64,000 nt of DNA from Streptomyces shenzhenensis (GTDB taxonomy: Bacteria; Actinomycetota; Actinomycetes; Streptomycetales; Streptomycetaceae). This document shows positions 51,585-60,371 of the stretch, piece by piece. Where the stretch lies: contig NZ_JAJONF010000009.1 in the NCBI RefSeq assembly GCF_021462265.1, positions 62,001 through 126,000 of the forward strand, in the 5' to 3' direction. Both the position numbers and the translations under genes were made by a program. How positions within the stretch are numbered: the stretch's first letter is position 1; each line of letters opens with the position of its first letter. Under the pieces are notes generated by a model that worked only from the letters and a program-made list of their open reading frames with translations, did not search any database and was not told where the DNA came from.

Positions 51585-52103
51585 ATGTCCAGACGTCTCT
51601 TCGCCGTGTCCGTGGTCCTGAGCGCCGCCCTCCTCACCTCGTGCTCCGACGGCGGCGGAACGGCACTGGAGGGCGACGCGAAGCACAGCAACCTCGTCGG
51701 GTACGAGCACACCCAGATCGGCAAGGAGTACTGGGTGACCATGCCGCAGATGGAGAACACGTCGGGGAAGCCGCTCACCGTCCTCAGCGGGAAGATCGTC
51801 CATGTGCCGGCCGGACTGCGCGTCACCGCTTACCGGGTTGTCAGCGACGGCGCCGGCGCCCACCCCTATGGAGTGGTACCCGTAGGCCTCAGGGACGACC
51901 ACGCCCTCTATCACAAGGGCAGTTCGTTCCGGATCCGGGCGCACACCCTGTCGGACCTGTACTACGAGGCCCGGATCAAGGTGACCGGTGCCGTGCGCGG
52001 TGACCTGACCACCTGCCGCTACACGTACCGGCAGGGCTCCGCCACCTACAACCAGGACATCGGCTGCGACACCCGGATCCGCCTCGGCCAGCCCGTCGAC
52101 TAG
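51585..52103 (+). CDS. Lipoprotein of unknown function
   Basis: A 172-residue exported lipoprotein. The signal VSVVLSAALLTSC gives lipidated Cys20. The mature part is beta-rich with no recognised domain; two Cys residues near the end (TTCRYTY and IGCDTR) could form a disulfide. It follows the DUF5753/DUF397 pair but is separated by 149 bases. It overlaps the convergent NTF2-like gene by four bases. Confidence 0.75.
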   Translation: MSRRLFAVSVVLSAALLTSCSDGGGTALEGDAKHSNLVGYEHTQIGKEYWVTMPQMENTSGKPLTVLSGKIVHVPAGLRVTAYRVVSDGAGAHPYGVVPVGLRDDHALYHKGSSFRIRAHTLSDLYYEARIKVTGAVRGDLTTCRYTYRQGSATYNQDIGCDTRIRLGQPVD

Positions 52104-52492
52104 TCGTGCGCCTCGGGATCGAAGCCCTCGGGCGCCCGGTCCAGGAACACCGTGACGGAGCTGATCCGGCCGTCCCCGTCGAGGTGCAGGACGTCGGTTC
52201 CGGTGGCGAAGGACGTCTCCGCGTCGGCGCCGGTCAGGATCTCCCAGCGGAGCCGGGCCCGGTCGTGGTGGACCTGAGGCTCCTCGCGCAGGCGGAGCGC
52301 GACCGTGCCCATGTGGGCGGCGAACTGGTTGCGGAAGTCGATCAGCGCCTGGGTCCCGCTGAGGATTCCGATCTGGGCGCGGTACTCGACGCCGTCGGCG
52401 AAGGCGGCTTGTGCGCAGGCGCGCTGCTCGTGCTCGGTGCCGGTGTTCCAGAACCGTACGTACTGGTCGAGCGGTTCGGCGGTCTCGGTCAT
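52100..52492 (-). CDS. NTF2-like (SnoaL-type) protein
   Basis: A 130-residue NTF2-superfamily protein: DQYVRFWNTGTEHEQRACAQ, FADGVEYRAQIGILSGTQAL and a terminal strand RISSVTVFLDRAPEG. It may be a ketosteroid-isomerase-like enzyme or ligand-binding protein. The ATG at 52492 has an AAGGGA ribosome binding site, so the in-frame codons further upstream are not used. It is divergent from an XRE regulator with a perfect dyad between them and is probably its target. Confidence 0.78.
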   Translation of the reverse strand: MTETAEPLDQYVRFWNTGTEHEQRACAQAAFADGVEYRAQIGILSGTQALIDFRNQFAAHMGTVALRLREEPQVHHDRARLRWEILTGADAETSFATGTDVLHLDGDGRISSVTVFLDRAPEGFDPEAHD

Positions 52493-52562
52493 GGGGAGCG
52501 TCCCTTCGCGGTGAAGTGGGCTGTCGGTCAACGACTTTGAAGGGGCGCGGCGCGTGCTGTCG

Positions 52563-52607
52563 ATGACCCGCGAGGTCATTGCCGTGCCCCGCGCCGCCGG
52601 GCAGCCT
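52563..52607. promoter_or_regulatory. Operator dyad and promoter before the XRE regulator
   Basis: ATGACC (52563-52568) and GGTCAT (52574-52579) are a perfect inverted repeat with a 5-base centre. CAGCCT (52602-52607) ends seven bases before the ATG and may be a -10 box. The dyad lies between the XRE gene and the divergent NTF2-like gene. Confidence 0.45.
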
Positions 52608-52614
52608 GAGTGTC

Positions 52615-53406
52615 ATGACGACGACCACCATCGAGCCGGTCGGGGTGCTGGTGCGGCGCTGGCGTGAGCGGCGCCGGCGTTCGCAGCTCGACGTGTCGCT
52701 CGCCGCCGAGTTGTCGACCCGGCATCTGAGCTGCATCGAGACGGGGCGGGCGAACCCGAGCCGGGACATGATCCGGCGGCTGTGCGACGAGCTCGACGTG
52801 CCGCTGCGGGAGCGCAACGCGCTCTATCTGGCGGCCGGCTTCGCCCCGGTGCACCGCGAACGCGCCTACGCCGACCTGGGTGCGGCGCGCTCCGCGGTGG
52901 AGGCCGTGCTCGCCGGGCACGAGCCGAATCCGGCGCTCGCCGTCAACGTGCGGTGGGAACTGCTGGCCGCGAACCGCGCCATGGGGCTGTTCCTCGGCGA
53001 CGTGACGGCGGACGTGGCCGGCCCGCCGCTCAACGTGTTGCGGGCGACCCTGCACCCCGAAGGCCTGTCCGGGCGCATCCGGAACCTCGCGCAGTGGCGT
53101 GCCCACGTGCTGCGCCGGGTCCGCCGCCAGCTCGACCGCACGTCGACCGCGGGCCTCGCCGAACTGCTCGCGGAACTGGAGAGCTACCCGGCCCCCGCGA
53201 CGGACGACGTCCCGGGCGGCGGCTCGCTCCACGACGACCTGGTGGTCCCCCTGCGACTGTCCTCCGACCACGGCGACCTCGCCCTGCTCTACACCACCAC
53301 GGTGTTCGGTTCCCCGCGGGACGTGACCCTGGACGAGATCGCCATCGAGACGTTCTTCCCGGCGGACGCGCACACGGCGGCTCTGCTGCGGGCGATGGCC
53401 GGATGA
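52615..53406 (+). CDS. XRE family regulator with MmyB-like ligand domain
   Basis: A 263-residue regulator. The helix-turn-helix lies at about residues 22-55 (SQLDVSLAAELSTRHLSCIE, with TGRANPSRDM), and the C-terminal MmyB-like domain (LAVNVRWELLAANRAMGLFL onward) may bind a lipid-like ligand. It is one of three such regulators in the window. It is divergent from an NTF2-like gene. The ATG at 52615 follows CAGCCT by seven bases. Confidence 0.88.
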   Translation: MTTTTIEPVGVLVRRWRERRRRSQLDVSLAAELSTRHLSCIETGRANPSRDMIRRLCDELDVPLRERNALYLAAGFAPVHRERAYADLGAARSAVEAVLAGHEPNPALAVNVRWELLAANRAMGLFLGDVTADVAGPPLNVLRATLHPEGLSGRIRNLAQWRAHVLRRVRRQLDRTSTAGLAELLAELESYPAPATDDVPGGGSLHDDLVVPLRLSSDHGDLALLYTTTVFGSPRDVTLDEIAIETFFPADAHTAALLRAMAG

Positions 53407-53523
53407 CGGCCCGGGTGCCGGTCTTCCCGCCGGTTCAAGGGGTGGCGTCGCCGAGCCTGTCCCCCGGAGTACTGGTATCGGCGGGATCTGGAACGCGCCG
53501 GTCCGGCCGCCGACCATGAAGGC

Positions 53524-54552
53524 ATGGCACATGTACTCGTCACGGGCGGAACCGGGTTTCTGGGTTCCCACACGATCGCGCAGCTCCTGACCGCCGGGCA
53601 CACCGTCACGACCACGGTGCGCTCCCTGACACGGCGGTCCGGCGCCGAGCGGATGCTCGCCGAGGCCGGGGCCCCGCACGCGGACGGCGTCTCCTGGGTG
53701 GAGGCGGATCTGACCTCCGACCGGGGATGGGACCGGGCCGTGGCGGGAGCCGACTACGTCCTGCACGTGGCCTCGCCGTTTCCCGGAGCGCGGCCGAAGA
53801 ACGAGGACGAGGTGATCGTCCCGGCCCGGGACGGGGCCCTGCGGGTCCTGCGCGCCGCCCGCGCCGCGGGCGTCCGGCGCGTGGTGCTGACCTCCTCCTT
53901 CGCAGCGGTGGGCTACGGCCATGGCGCAACCGGACGGAGGTTCGACGAGGACGACTGGACGCGGACCGACGGACCGGGGGTGTCCGCGTACGTCAAGTCC
54001 AAGGCGGTCGCCGAACGGGCCGCCTGGGACTTCGTCGGGAGCGAGGGCGACGGCCTGGAGCTGACCGTCGTCAACCCCGTGGGCATCTTCGGGCCGGTCC
54101 TCGGACCCGACTACTCCGCGTCCGTCCGTATCATCCACGCGATGCTGACCGGCGGGATGCGGGCCGCGCCGCCGATCTGGACCAACACGGTGGACGTCCG
54201 GGACGCGGCCGACCTGCATCTGCGTGCCATGACGGCGCCTGAGGCGGCCGGACAGCGGTACCTGGCGCTCGCGGGCGAGCCGATCTCCTTCCAGCAGATC
54301 GCCCTGGCGTTGCGCGCGCGGCTGGGCGAGGCCGCCGCCGAGGCCCCCACCGGCTCGGCCCCGGCCTGGCTGCTGCGCCTGCTGGCCGTGGTCAGCCCGG
54401 CGCTGCGGGAGACGGTGCCGCAACTGGGTGTGGTGCGCCGCGCCTCCCACGCGAAGGCCCGCAAGGAGCTGGACTGGTCCCCGCGTTCCAACGAGGACGC
54501 CGTCGTGGCCACCGCGGAGAGCCTGGTCCGCCTCGGACTGGTGAGCGGTTAA
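53524..54552 (+). CDS. NAD(P)-dependent epimerase/dehydratase-family reductase
   Basis: A 342-residue extended SDR. VLVTGGTGFLGSHTIAQLL is the cofactor motif, LTSSFAAVGYG has the active Ser, and AYVKSKAVAE contains the YxxxK pair. It resembles dihydroflavonol/cinnamoyl-CoA-type reductases. The substrate is unknown. It is followed ten bases after its stop by an XRE regulator gene that seems to have its own promoter. Confidence 0.88.
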   Translation: MAHVLVTGGTGFLGSHTIAQLLTAGHTVTTTVRSLTRRSGAERMLAEAGAPHADGVSWVEADLTSDRGWDRAVAGADYVLHVASPFPGARPKNEDEVIVPARDGALRVLRAARAAGVRRVVLTSSFAAVGYGHGATGRRFDEDDWTRTDGPGVSAYVKSKAVAERAAWDFVGSEGDGLELTVVNPVGIFGPVLGPDYSASVRIIHAMLTGGMRAAPPIWTNTVDVRDAADLHLRAMTAPEAAGQRYLALAGEPISFQQIALALRARLGEAAAEAPTGSAPAWLLRLLAVVSPALRETVPQLGVVRRASHAKARKELDWSPRSNEDAVVATAESLVRLGLVSG

Positions 54553-54562
54553 CGTCGAGAGC

Positions 54563-55378
54563 ATGGCGCACGAGACGGCCGACACCCTGGGCGGGTTCCT
54601 GCGGGCCCGGCGCGGGCAGATCAGCCCGCAGCAGGCCGGGCTGCCCGCCGGCGAGCGGCGCCGGGTCCCCGGACTGCGGCGCGAGGAGGTCGCCCAGCTC
54701 GCCGGCATCAGCCCCGAGTACTACCTGCGCCTGGAGCAGGGCCGCAACCTCAACCCCTCCGACCAGATCCTGACCGCCCTGGCCGCCGCCCTCCAGCTCG
54801 ACGAGGACGCCGTCGCCTACCTGCACCGCCTCGCCCACCCCGCCCCGCCCGCCCGCAGGCCGCGCGGCCGTGCCCGTACGAACCAGGGCGATCTGCAGCC
54901 ACTGCTGGACAGCTGGCCGCAGACCCCCGCCTACGCCCAGGGGCCCAGCGGACGGGTCGTCGCCGCGAACCGGCCGGCCGTGCTGCTGTGCCCCTTCTTC
55001 GCCGTCGGCCACAACCCGCTGCGGGCCGCCTTCCTCGAACCCGAGATGCGCAGCCTCTACCCGCAGTGGGACGACATGACCGCGAAGGCCGTCTCCGGAC
55101 TGCGCGCCGTCATCGACATCGACGAGGCCGACCCGGAGCTGCTGGAGACCATCGGCGAACTCACCGTCGCCAGCGAGCGGTTCAGCACGCTGTGGACCCG
55201 CCGCGAGGTCCGCCGCCGGGACAGCGGCCGCACCCGGCTGAACCACCCGCTCGTCGGCGAACTCGACCTGCACTACGAGAAGATGGTGCGCCCGCAGACC
55301 CGCCAGCTGATCGTCGTCCACTACGCCGACCAGGGCTCCGCCAGCGCCGAGCGCCTGGCACTGCTCAGCAGCCTCTGA
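54563..55378 (+). CDS. XRE family regulator with MmyB-like ligand domain
   Basis: A 271-residue regulator. The helix-turn-helix is at about residues 36-65 (VPGLRREEVAQLAGISPEYY, with LRLEQGRNLNPS), very similar to the regulator at 34397. The MmyB-like domain follows (LLDSWPQTPAYAQGPSGRVV onward). TAACGT, which overlaps the stop codon of the preceding gene, ends seven bases before the ATG, so a leaderless message is likely. It may control the epimerase-like SDR just upstream. Confidence 0.9.
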   Translation: MAHETADTLGGFLRARRGQISPQQAGLPAGERRRVPGLRREEVAQLAGISPEYYLRLEQGRNLNPSDQILTALAAALQLDEDAVAYLHRLAHPAPPARRPRGRARTNQGDLQPLLDSWPQTPAYAQGPSGRVVAANRPAVLLCPFFAVGHNPLRAAFLEPEMRSLYPQWDDMTAKAVSGLRAVIDIDEADPELLETIGELTVASERFSTLWTRREVRRRDSGRTRLNHPLVGELDLHYEKMVRPQTRQLIVVHYADQGSASAERLALLSSL

Positions 55379-55422
55379 CCAGCGCGCATGGCCGAATGCA
55401 CGGCGAGCGATAGAATCGTGCC

Positions 55423-56409
55423 ATGTCCGCCCCTGTCGACTTCCTGCCCGCCCGCCCCCACCGGGTCGTCGTCCTCGCGCTCGACGGGGTCTACCCCTTC
55501 GAGCTGGGGATCCCGAACCGGGTCTTCCCCTGTGTTCCCAGCGCCTACGAGGTGGTGACCTGCGCGGCGACCGACGATCGTACGGTGACGACCAGTGCCG
55601 ACTTCGCGGTCACCGTCGGGCACGGGCCCGAGGCGCTGGAGAGCGCGGACACCGTGGTCGTGCCGCCGTACGACATGGCGCGGATCACGCAGGAGCTGCC
55701 CGAGCCGGTGGCCGGCGCGCTGGCGCGGATCCGGCCCGGTACCCGGATCGTCTCGATCTGCACGGGGGCGTTCGCGCTCGCGGCGGCCGGGATGCTGGAC
55801 GGGCGGCCGGCGACCACGCACTGGGCGCTGGCGCCGCAGTTCCGGCGGATGTTCCCGCAGGTCGCACTGGATCCCGACGTCCTGTTCATCGACGACGGGG
55901 ATGTCCTGACCTCGGCCGGCGCGGCCTCCGGCGTCGACGTGTGCCTGCACATCGTGCGCTCCGACCACGGCAGCGCGGTCGCCAACAGCGTGGCCCGGCA
56001 GTGCGTCGTGCCGCCGTGGCGGGACGGCGGCCAGGCGCAGTACATCGAGCAGCCGGTGCCGGAGGAGGGTGCCACCGGCACCGCGGCCACCCGGGCCTGG
56101 GCCCTGGAGAACCTGGAACGGCCGCTGGCGCTGCGGGAGTTGGCCGACCACGCCCGGATGAGTCAGCGCACGTTCGCCCGCCGGTTCCAGGAGGAGACGG
56201 GTACGAGCCCGGGGCGCTGGCTGATCCAGCAGCGGGTACGGCGGGCCCGCGACCTCCTGGAGACCAGCGAGCTGTCGATCGACCGCATCGCGGCCGAGGT
56301 CGGGTTCGCCACCGGCACCTCACTGCGGCAGCATCTGCACGCGGCGATCGGCGTCTCCCCGCAGGCGTACCGCAACACCTTCCGGGCCACGGCACCGAGC
56401 CGGGCCTGA
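55423..56409 (+). CDS. GlxA-type AraC family regulator (DJ-1/PfpI domain)
   Basis: A 328-residue regulator. Residues 12-190 form a DJ-1/PfpI-like domain (VVVLALDGVYPFELGIPNRV; IVSICTGAFALAAAG has the nucleophile-elbow Cys). Residues 220-322 form an AraC DNA-binding domain with two helix-turn-helices (LRELADHARMSQRTFARRFQ and IDRIAAEVGFATGTSLRQHL). TAGAAT ends six bases before the ATG. Its targets are unknown. Confidence 0.9.
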   Translation: MSAPVDFLPARPHRVVVLALDGVYPFELGIPNRVFPCVPSAYEVVTCAATDDRTVTTSADFAVTVGHGPEALESADTVVVPPYDMARITQELPEPVAGALARIRPGTRIVSICTGAFALAAAGMLDGRPATTHWALAPQFRRMFPQVALDPDVLFIDDGDVLTSAGAASGVDVCLHIVRSDHGSAVANSVARQCVVPPWRDGGQAQYIEQPVPEEGATGTAATRAWALENLERPLALRELADHARMSQRTFARRFQEETGTSPGRWLIQQRVRRARDLLETSELSIDRIAAEVGFATGTSLRQHLHAAIGVSPQAYRNTFRATAPSRA

Positions 56410-56509
56410 CCGGCAGACCGACACCGAGAGCGGCAAACCGACGCCAGGAGCGCCCGGCGCGGGCGAAGTCCGGCCATCACAATCCCGGACTTCACAGCAC
56501 GCCGAGGGT

Positions 56510-56765
56510 CAACGGCCGGTGACCAGCAGCCAGGGACCAGCGGCCGGTGGCCGGCAGCCGGCGGTCACGGGCCAGCGGCCGGTGACCAGCAGCCAGGTAC
56601 CAGCGGCCGTCAGCGGCCAGCAGCCAGCAGCCAGCAGCCAGCAGCCAGGGACCGCAGCCGGTCGTCAGCGGCCACCAGCCAGTGGCCAGCAGCCGGCGGC
56701 CGGTCGCCAGGAACCAGCAGCCGGTGGCCAACAGCCGGCGGTCAGGGACCGGCGGCCGGCCGCCC
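56510..56765. repeat. Degenerate CCAGCAGCCAG/CCAGCGGCCGGT repeat tract
   Basis: About 250 bases are filled with imperfect copies of CCAGCAGCCA, CCAGCGGCCGGTGACCAGC and CAGCCGGCGG, with a run of CCAGCAG units near 56615-56650. Both strands are open for much of it, giving Gln/Pro/Ala- or Leu/Ala/Trp-rich frames, but neither has a good start or a protein-like composition. The remaining bases between 56410 and 56771 hold nothing else I can recognise. Confidence 0.8.
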
Positions 56766-56771
56766 GTTGGC

Positions 56772-57230
56772 TCAGGGGTTCTCCCAGGCCGCCGGTTCCG
56801 CCGCCAGTGCTCGTACCGGCTCCGGCAGGGCGTCCGCCGCGATGTCCGCGACGGTGACGCCTTCGAGGATCTTGCGGACGTTGGCGCGCAGGGCGATCCA
56901 CAGGGGCAGCAGCGGCTGGGCGGTGCCGGTGTAGGCCAGACCCGTCGGGCGTTCGCCGCGTACCGAGACGATCGGGCCGTCCACCGCGCGGATCAGGTCC
57001 GCCACCGTGATCGCGGACGCCTCCCGCGCCAGCCGGTAGCCGCCGCCCCCGCCACGCCGGCTGTCGACGATCCCGGCGCGCCGGAGGTCACCCAGGATGC
57101 CCTCCAGGAACTTGTGCGGGATGGCCTGGGCGCCGGCGATCTCCTCCGCCTTCACGGGGCCCTCGCCCTGCCGTACGGCGAGCTCCAGAACCGCCCGTAC
57201 CGCGTAATCCGCTCGTGCCGAGATCCTCAT
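56772..57230 (-). CDS. Rrf2 family regulator without cysteines
   Basis: A 152-residue Rrf2 protein. MRISARADYAVRAVLELA is the canonical start, and the winged helix includes KAEEIAGAQAIPHKFLEGIL and the wing GIVDSRRGGGGGYRLA. Unlike IscR and NsrR it contains no cysteine at all, so it cannot hold an Fe-S cluster through Cys and probably senses something else. CACAAT on the minus strand ends six bases before the ATG. It is divergent from the GH35 gene. Confidence 0.9.
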   Translation of the reverse strand: MRISARADYAVRAVLELAVRQGEGPVKAEEIAGAQAIPHKFLEGILGDLRRAGIVDSRRGGGGGYRLAREASAITVADLIRAVDGPIVSVRGERPTGLAYTGTAQPLLPLWIALRANVRKILEGVTVADIAADALPEPVRALAAEPAAWENP

Positions 57231-57240
57231 GCGTCCATTG

Positions 57241-57303
57241 TGAGGCGTCCTTGCGTGGACAATGGCCGCACCCGCGCCCCGTAAGATCGCCCGGGAGGAT
57301 CCC
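57241..57303. promoter_or_regulatory. Divergent promoters of the Rrf2 and GH35 genes
   Basis: For GH35, TAAGAT (57282-57287) precedes a GGGAGGA ribosome binding site (57293-57299) and the TTG start. A -35-like TGGACA lies at 57256-57261 with a rather long 20-base spacer. For the Rrf2 gene a CACAAT -10 lies close to its ATG. GTCC...GGAC (57247-57260) is a short dyad between them and a possible Rrf2 site. Confidence 0.4.
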
Positions 57304-60285
57304 TTGGCGCTCAGCAGACGTACCTTCAGTGCCCTCGCCGGCTCGGCCGCGCTCGGCTTCGCCCTGGGCGGCAGCGGCGGCCCCGGGGCGCCCTCGGCCT
57401 ACGCGGCGCGCAGCGTGCCCACCGGCCCGCCACCGGCCGCGCCGCGCGCCGACGGGCGGCGGCACGGCATCGGCCACGACCACCACTCCCTGATCGTCGA
57501 CGGCCGGCGGCTGGTCGTCTGGTCCGGCGAGATGCACCCCTTCCGCCTCCCGAGCCCGTCCCTGTGGCGGGACGTCCTGGAGAAGATGCGGGCGCACGGC
57601 TACAACACGGTCAGCGTCTACGTGGCGTGGAACTACCACTCGCCCGCACCGGGCACCTACGACTTCACCGGCGTCCGTGACCTGGACCTGTTCCTGCGCA
57701 CCGCCGCCGAGACCGGCCTGTACGTCATCGTCCGCCCCGGCCCCTACATCAACGCCGAGGTCGACGCCGGCGGTTTCCCCGGCTGGCTCACCGCCACCGC
57801 TGGCGCCGCCCGCTCCACCGACCCGGTCTACCTCTCCCACGTCGACGAGTGGCTGACGGCCGTCAACCGCGTCGTCCGCCGCCACCAGCACACCGACGGC
57901 GGCGGAACCGTCCTCCTCTACCAGATCGAGAACGAGTACGACGGCCACGTCACCGACCCGGCAGGCGCCGCCTACATGTCCCACCTCTACAAGAAGGTGC
58001 GGGCCGACGGCATCGACGTCCCCCTCTTCCACAACGACAAGGGCCGCAACGGCTACTGGATCCCCGGCTCCTTCGACACCGGCGGCGAGCGAGGCAAGTG
58101 GCTGTACGGCTTCGACGGCTACCCCTCGCCCTCCCAGCCCCCGCCGGACTGGGGTGACTTCGGGATCGGCGGCCCCCGGGGCGGCGCGACCGCGAGCCCC
58201 GGCACCCCGGGGTTCGTGCCGGAGTTCGGCGGCGGCTGGTTCGACCCGTGGGGCGGGGTCGAGTTCGGCGGCAAGGGCTACGCCGAGTCCCGGCGCACCC
58301 GGGACGCCGCCTACGAACGCCGCTTCTACCTCACCAACCTCGCCAACGGCATCACCCTCCACAACGTCTACATGACCTACGGCGGCACCACCTGGGGCTG
58401 GCTGCCGGCGCCGGTCGTCTACACGTCGTACGACTACGGCGCGGCCATCGACGAGGCCCGCAACGTCACGCCGAAGACCGCGCCGATGCACCAGCTCGGC
58501 CACCTCCTCCAGCGCATCCCCGACTTCGCGAAGCTGGACCGCGCGGCCGACGTCCACGTGACCGGGCTGAAGGCCTACCACCTCACCAACCCCGACACCC
58601 AGGCCCACGTCTACGTCCTGCGCAACGACGGCGCCGAGGAGGTCACCTCCACACTCCGGACGGCCGCCGGCGACGACGTCGAGCTGACCGTCCCCGCCCA
58701 CGACGCCCGGCTCGTCACCGCCGGCCTCTCCCTCGGCAAACGGAAGCTGCGTTACTGCACCGCCCAACCGATGTTCCTGATCACCGCCGGCCGCCAGGAC
58801 ATCGCCCTGTTCACCGGCCGCTACGGCGAGATGGCGCACCTGGTGCTGGACTGCCCGACCGAGCCCTTCGTGCAGCGCCTCGACGCCGAGGCGGCCTGGG
58901 TCTACGACCAGGGCGTCCTGCACGTCACCGCGCCGCTCGGGCAGGGCGGGCTGACCCGGGTCCTGGTCCAGCGGGGCGAGTCCGACACCCCGCTGCTCCT
59001 CCTCTTCGCCGACGACGCGACCTCCCTGCGGCTGTTCCCGTACGACACCCCGTCCGGCACGCTCCTCGTCTACGGCCCGGCGCTGCTGCGCCACGCGAAG
59101 CTCGACGGGTCGGCCGTCCAGCTCACCGGGGACATCGTCGGGGCGAGCGGCGTGGAGGTCTGGGGGCCCCGCGGGATCACCTCGGTCACCTGGAACGGGC
59201 AGCCGGTACCGACGCGGGTGACCGTCTCGGAGAGCCTGGTCGCCCTGTCGGAGATGCCGGCGGCGCCGCGGCCGGCGCTGCCGGTCCTGGGAGGCTGGCG
59301 CAGGAAGGCCGGGAATCCCGAGGCCGCGGTGGGCTTCGACGACTCGGCGTGGACGGTCGCCGACAAGCGGACGTCGTTCAGCACGACGGCCGTCCCCGCG
59401 GGTCAGCCGGTGCTCTTCGCCGACGACTACGGCTTCCACTACGGAGACGTCTGGTACCGGGGGCGGGTGGACGGCGACCTGACGGACCTGGAGTCGGTCT
59501 CGCTCGCCTACAGCACGGGCACCCAGGGCATGCTGATGGCCTGGCTGGACGGGGTGCCGCTGGGCTCGCACCGGATGCCGGTGCCGGACGCGAAGACGGT
59601 GCGCAAGGGGAGCTGGACCGCCACGGCCGAGTTCTCCGCCGCCGGGTTGCGGAAGAAGCGGCGCAAGAAGCGGCGGCATGTGCTGTCCGTGCTGGTGCGG
59701 CGGATGCAGCACGACATGGACGGCGGGTCGCAGGACACCCACAAGGTGGCGCGCGGACTGACCGCCGTCTCCTTCGACGGGGTCTCCCCTGAGGTGACCT
59801 GGCGGATCCAGGGGGCCGCCGCGCCGGATCCGGTGCGGGGGCCGCAGAACAACGGAGGGTTGCACGGGGAGCGGGAGGGCTGGCACCTGCCCGGATTCGC
59901 GGACGGCGGGTGGGAGTCGGTTTCGCTGCCGCGCGCGGACCAGCGGATGGGGGTCACCTGGTACCGGACGGAGTTCCGGATGACCGTGCCGGGCGGAGTG
60001 GACGCGTCGGTGGGGCTGGTGCTGGAGGACGACCCGGCGCGGGCCTATCGGGTGCAGATCTTCCTGAACGGGTGGAACCTGGGGCAGTACGTGAACGACG
60101 TGGGGCCCCAGCACACGTTCGTGCTGCCGAACGGGATCCTGCGGACGCGGGGGTCGAACACGTTGGCGCTGGCCGTGCTTTCGGACGGAACGTCCGAGGC
60201 CGGCCCTGGGGCGGTGCGGCTTGAGTTGCTGGGTAGCGCGGCCGGAGGAGTCGAGGTTCTGGGGGTGGACTCCCCCGGCCGTTGA
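57304..60285 (+). CDS. Secreted GH35 beta-galactosidase
   Basis: A 993-residue glycoside hydrolase family 35 enzyme with a Tat signal (LSRRTFSALAGSAALGFALG). The barrel has MHPFRLPSPSLWRDVLEKMR near the start, the acid/base Glu211 in YQIENEYD and the nucleophile Glu307 in FVPEFGGGW. C-terminal jelly-roll domains follow. It should release terminal beta-galactose from plant galactans or arabinogalactans outside the cell. The TTG at 57304 is preferred because GGGAGGA lies just upstream; an ATG at 57262 would add 14 residues before the Tat motif. It is convergent with the GH51 gene. Confidence 0.9.
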   Translation: MALSRRTFSALAGSAALGFALGGSGGPGAPSAYAARSVPTGPPPAAPRADGRRHGIGHDHHSLIVDGRRLVVWSGEMHPFRLPSPSLWRDVLEKMRAHGYNTVSVYVAWNYHSPAPGTYDFTGVRDLDLFLRTAAETGLYVIVRPGPYINAEVDAGGFPGWLTATAGAARSTDPVYLSHVDEWLTAVNRVVRRHQHTDGGGTVLLYQIENEYDGHVTDPAGAAYMSHLYKKVRADGIDVPLFHNDKGRNGYWIPGSFDTGGERGKWLYGFDGYPSPSQPPPDWGDFGIGGPRGGATASPGTPGFVPEFGGGWFDPWGGVEFGGKGYAESRRTRDAAYERRFYLTNLANGITLHNVYMTYGGTTWGWLPAPVVYTSYDYGAAIDEARNVTPKTAPMHQLGHLLQRIPDFAKLDRAADVHVTGLKAYHLTNPDTQAHVYVLRNDGAEEVTSTLRTAAGDDVELTVPAHDARLVTAGLSLGKRKLRYCTAQPMFLITAGRQDIALFTGRYGEMAHLVLDCPTEPFVQRLDAEAAWVYDQGVLHVTAPLGQGGLTRVLVQRGESDTPLLLLFADDATSLRLFPYDTPSGTLLVYGPALLRHAKLDGSAVQLTGDIVGASGVEVWGPRGITSVTWNGQPVPTRVTVSESLVALSEMPAAPRPALPVLGGWRRKAGNPEAAVGFDDSAWTVADKRTSFSTTAVPAGQPVLFADDYGFHYGDVWYRGRVDGDLTDLESVSLAYSTGTQGMLMAWLDGVPLGSHRMPVPDAKTVRKGSWTATAEFSAAGLRKKRRKKRRHVLSVLVRRMQHDMDGGSQDTHKVARGLTAVSFDGVSPEVTWRIQGAAAPDPVRGPQNNGGLHGEREGWHLPGFADGGWESVSLPRADQRMGVTWYRTEFRMTVPGGVDASVGLVLEDDPARAYRVQIFLNGWNLGQYVNDVGPQHTFVLPNGILRTRGSNTLALAVLSDGTSEAGPGAVRLELLGSAAGGVEVLGVDSPGR

Positions 60286-60286
60286 C

Positions 60287-60371
60287 TGCGGGCCGGTGGG
60301 GGCTGGTCGCGCCCACGCGGCGGCGCCGCACACCGATACGGCCCCGCGCCCCTGAAGGGGCGCGTCTGCCC
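60287..60371. repeat. Interspersed GC-rich palindromic repeat, copy G
   Basis: A full copy with the GTGGGGGCTGGTCGCGCCCA block, a CGGCGGCGCCG palindrome and the CGCCCCTGAAGGGGCG hairpin. It fills the gap between the convergent GH35 and GH51 genes and probably terminates both. Confidence 0.75.
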
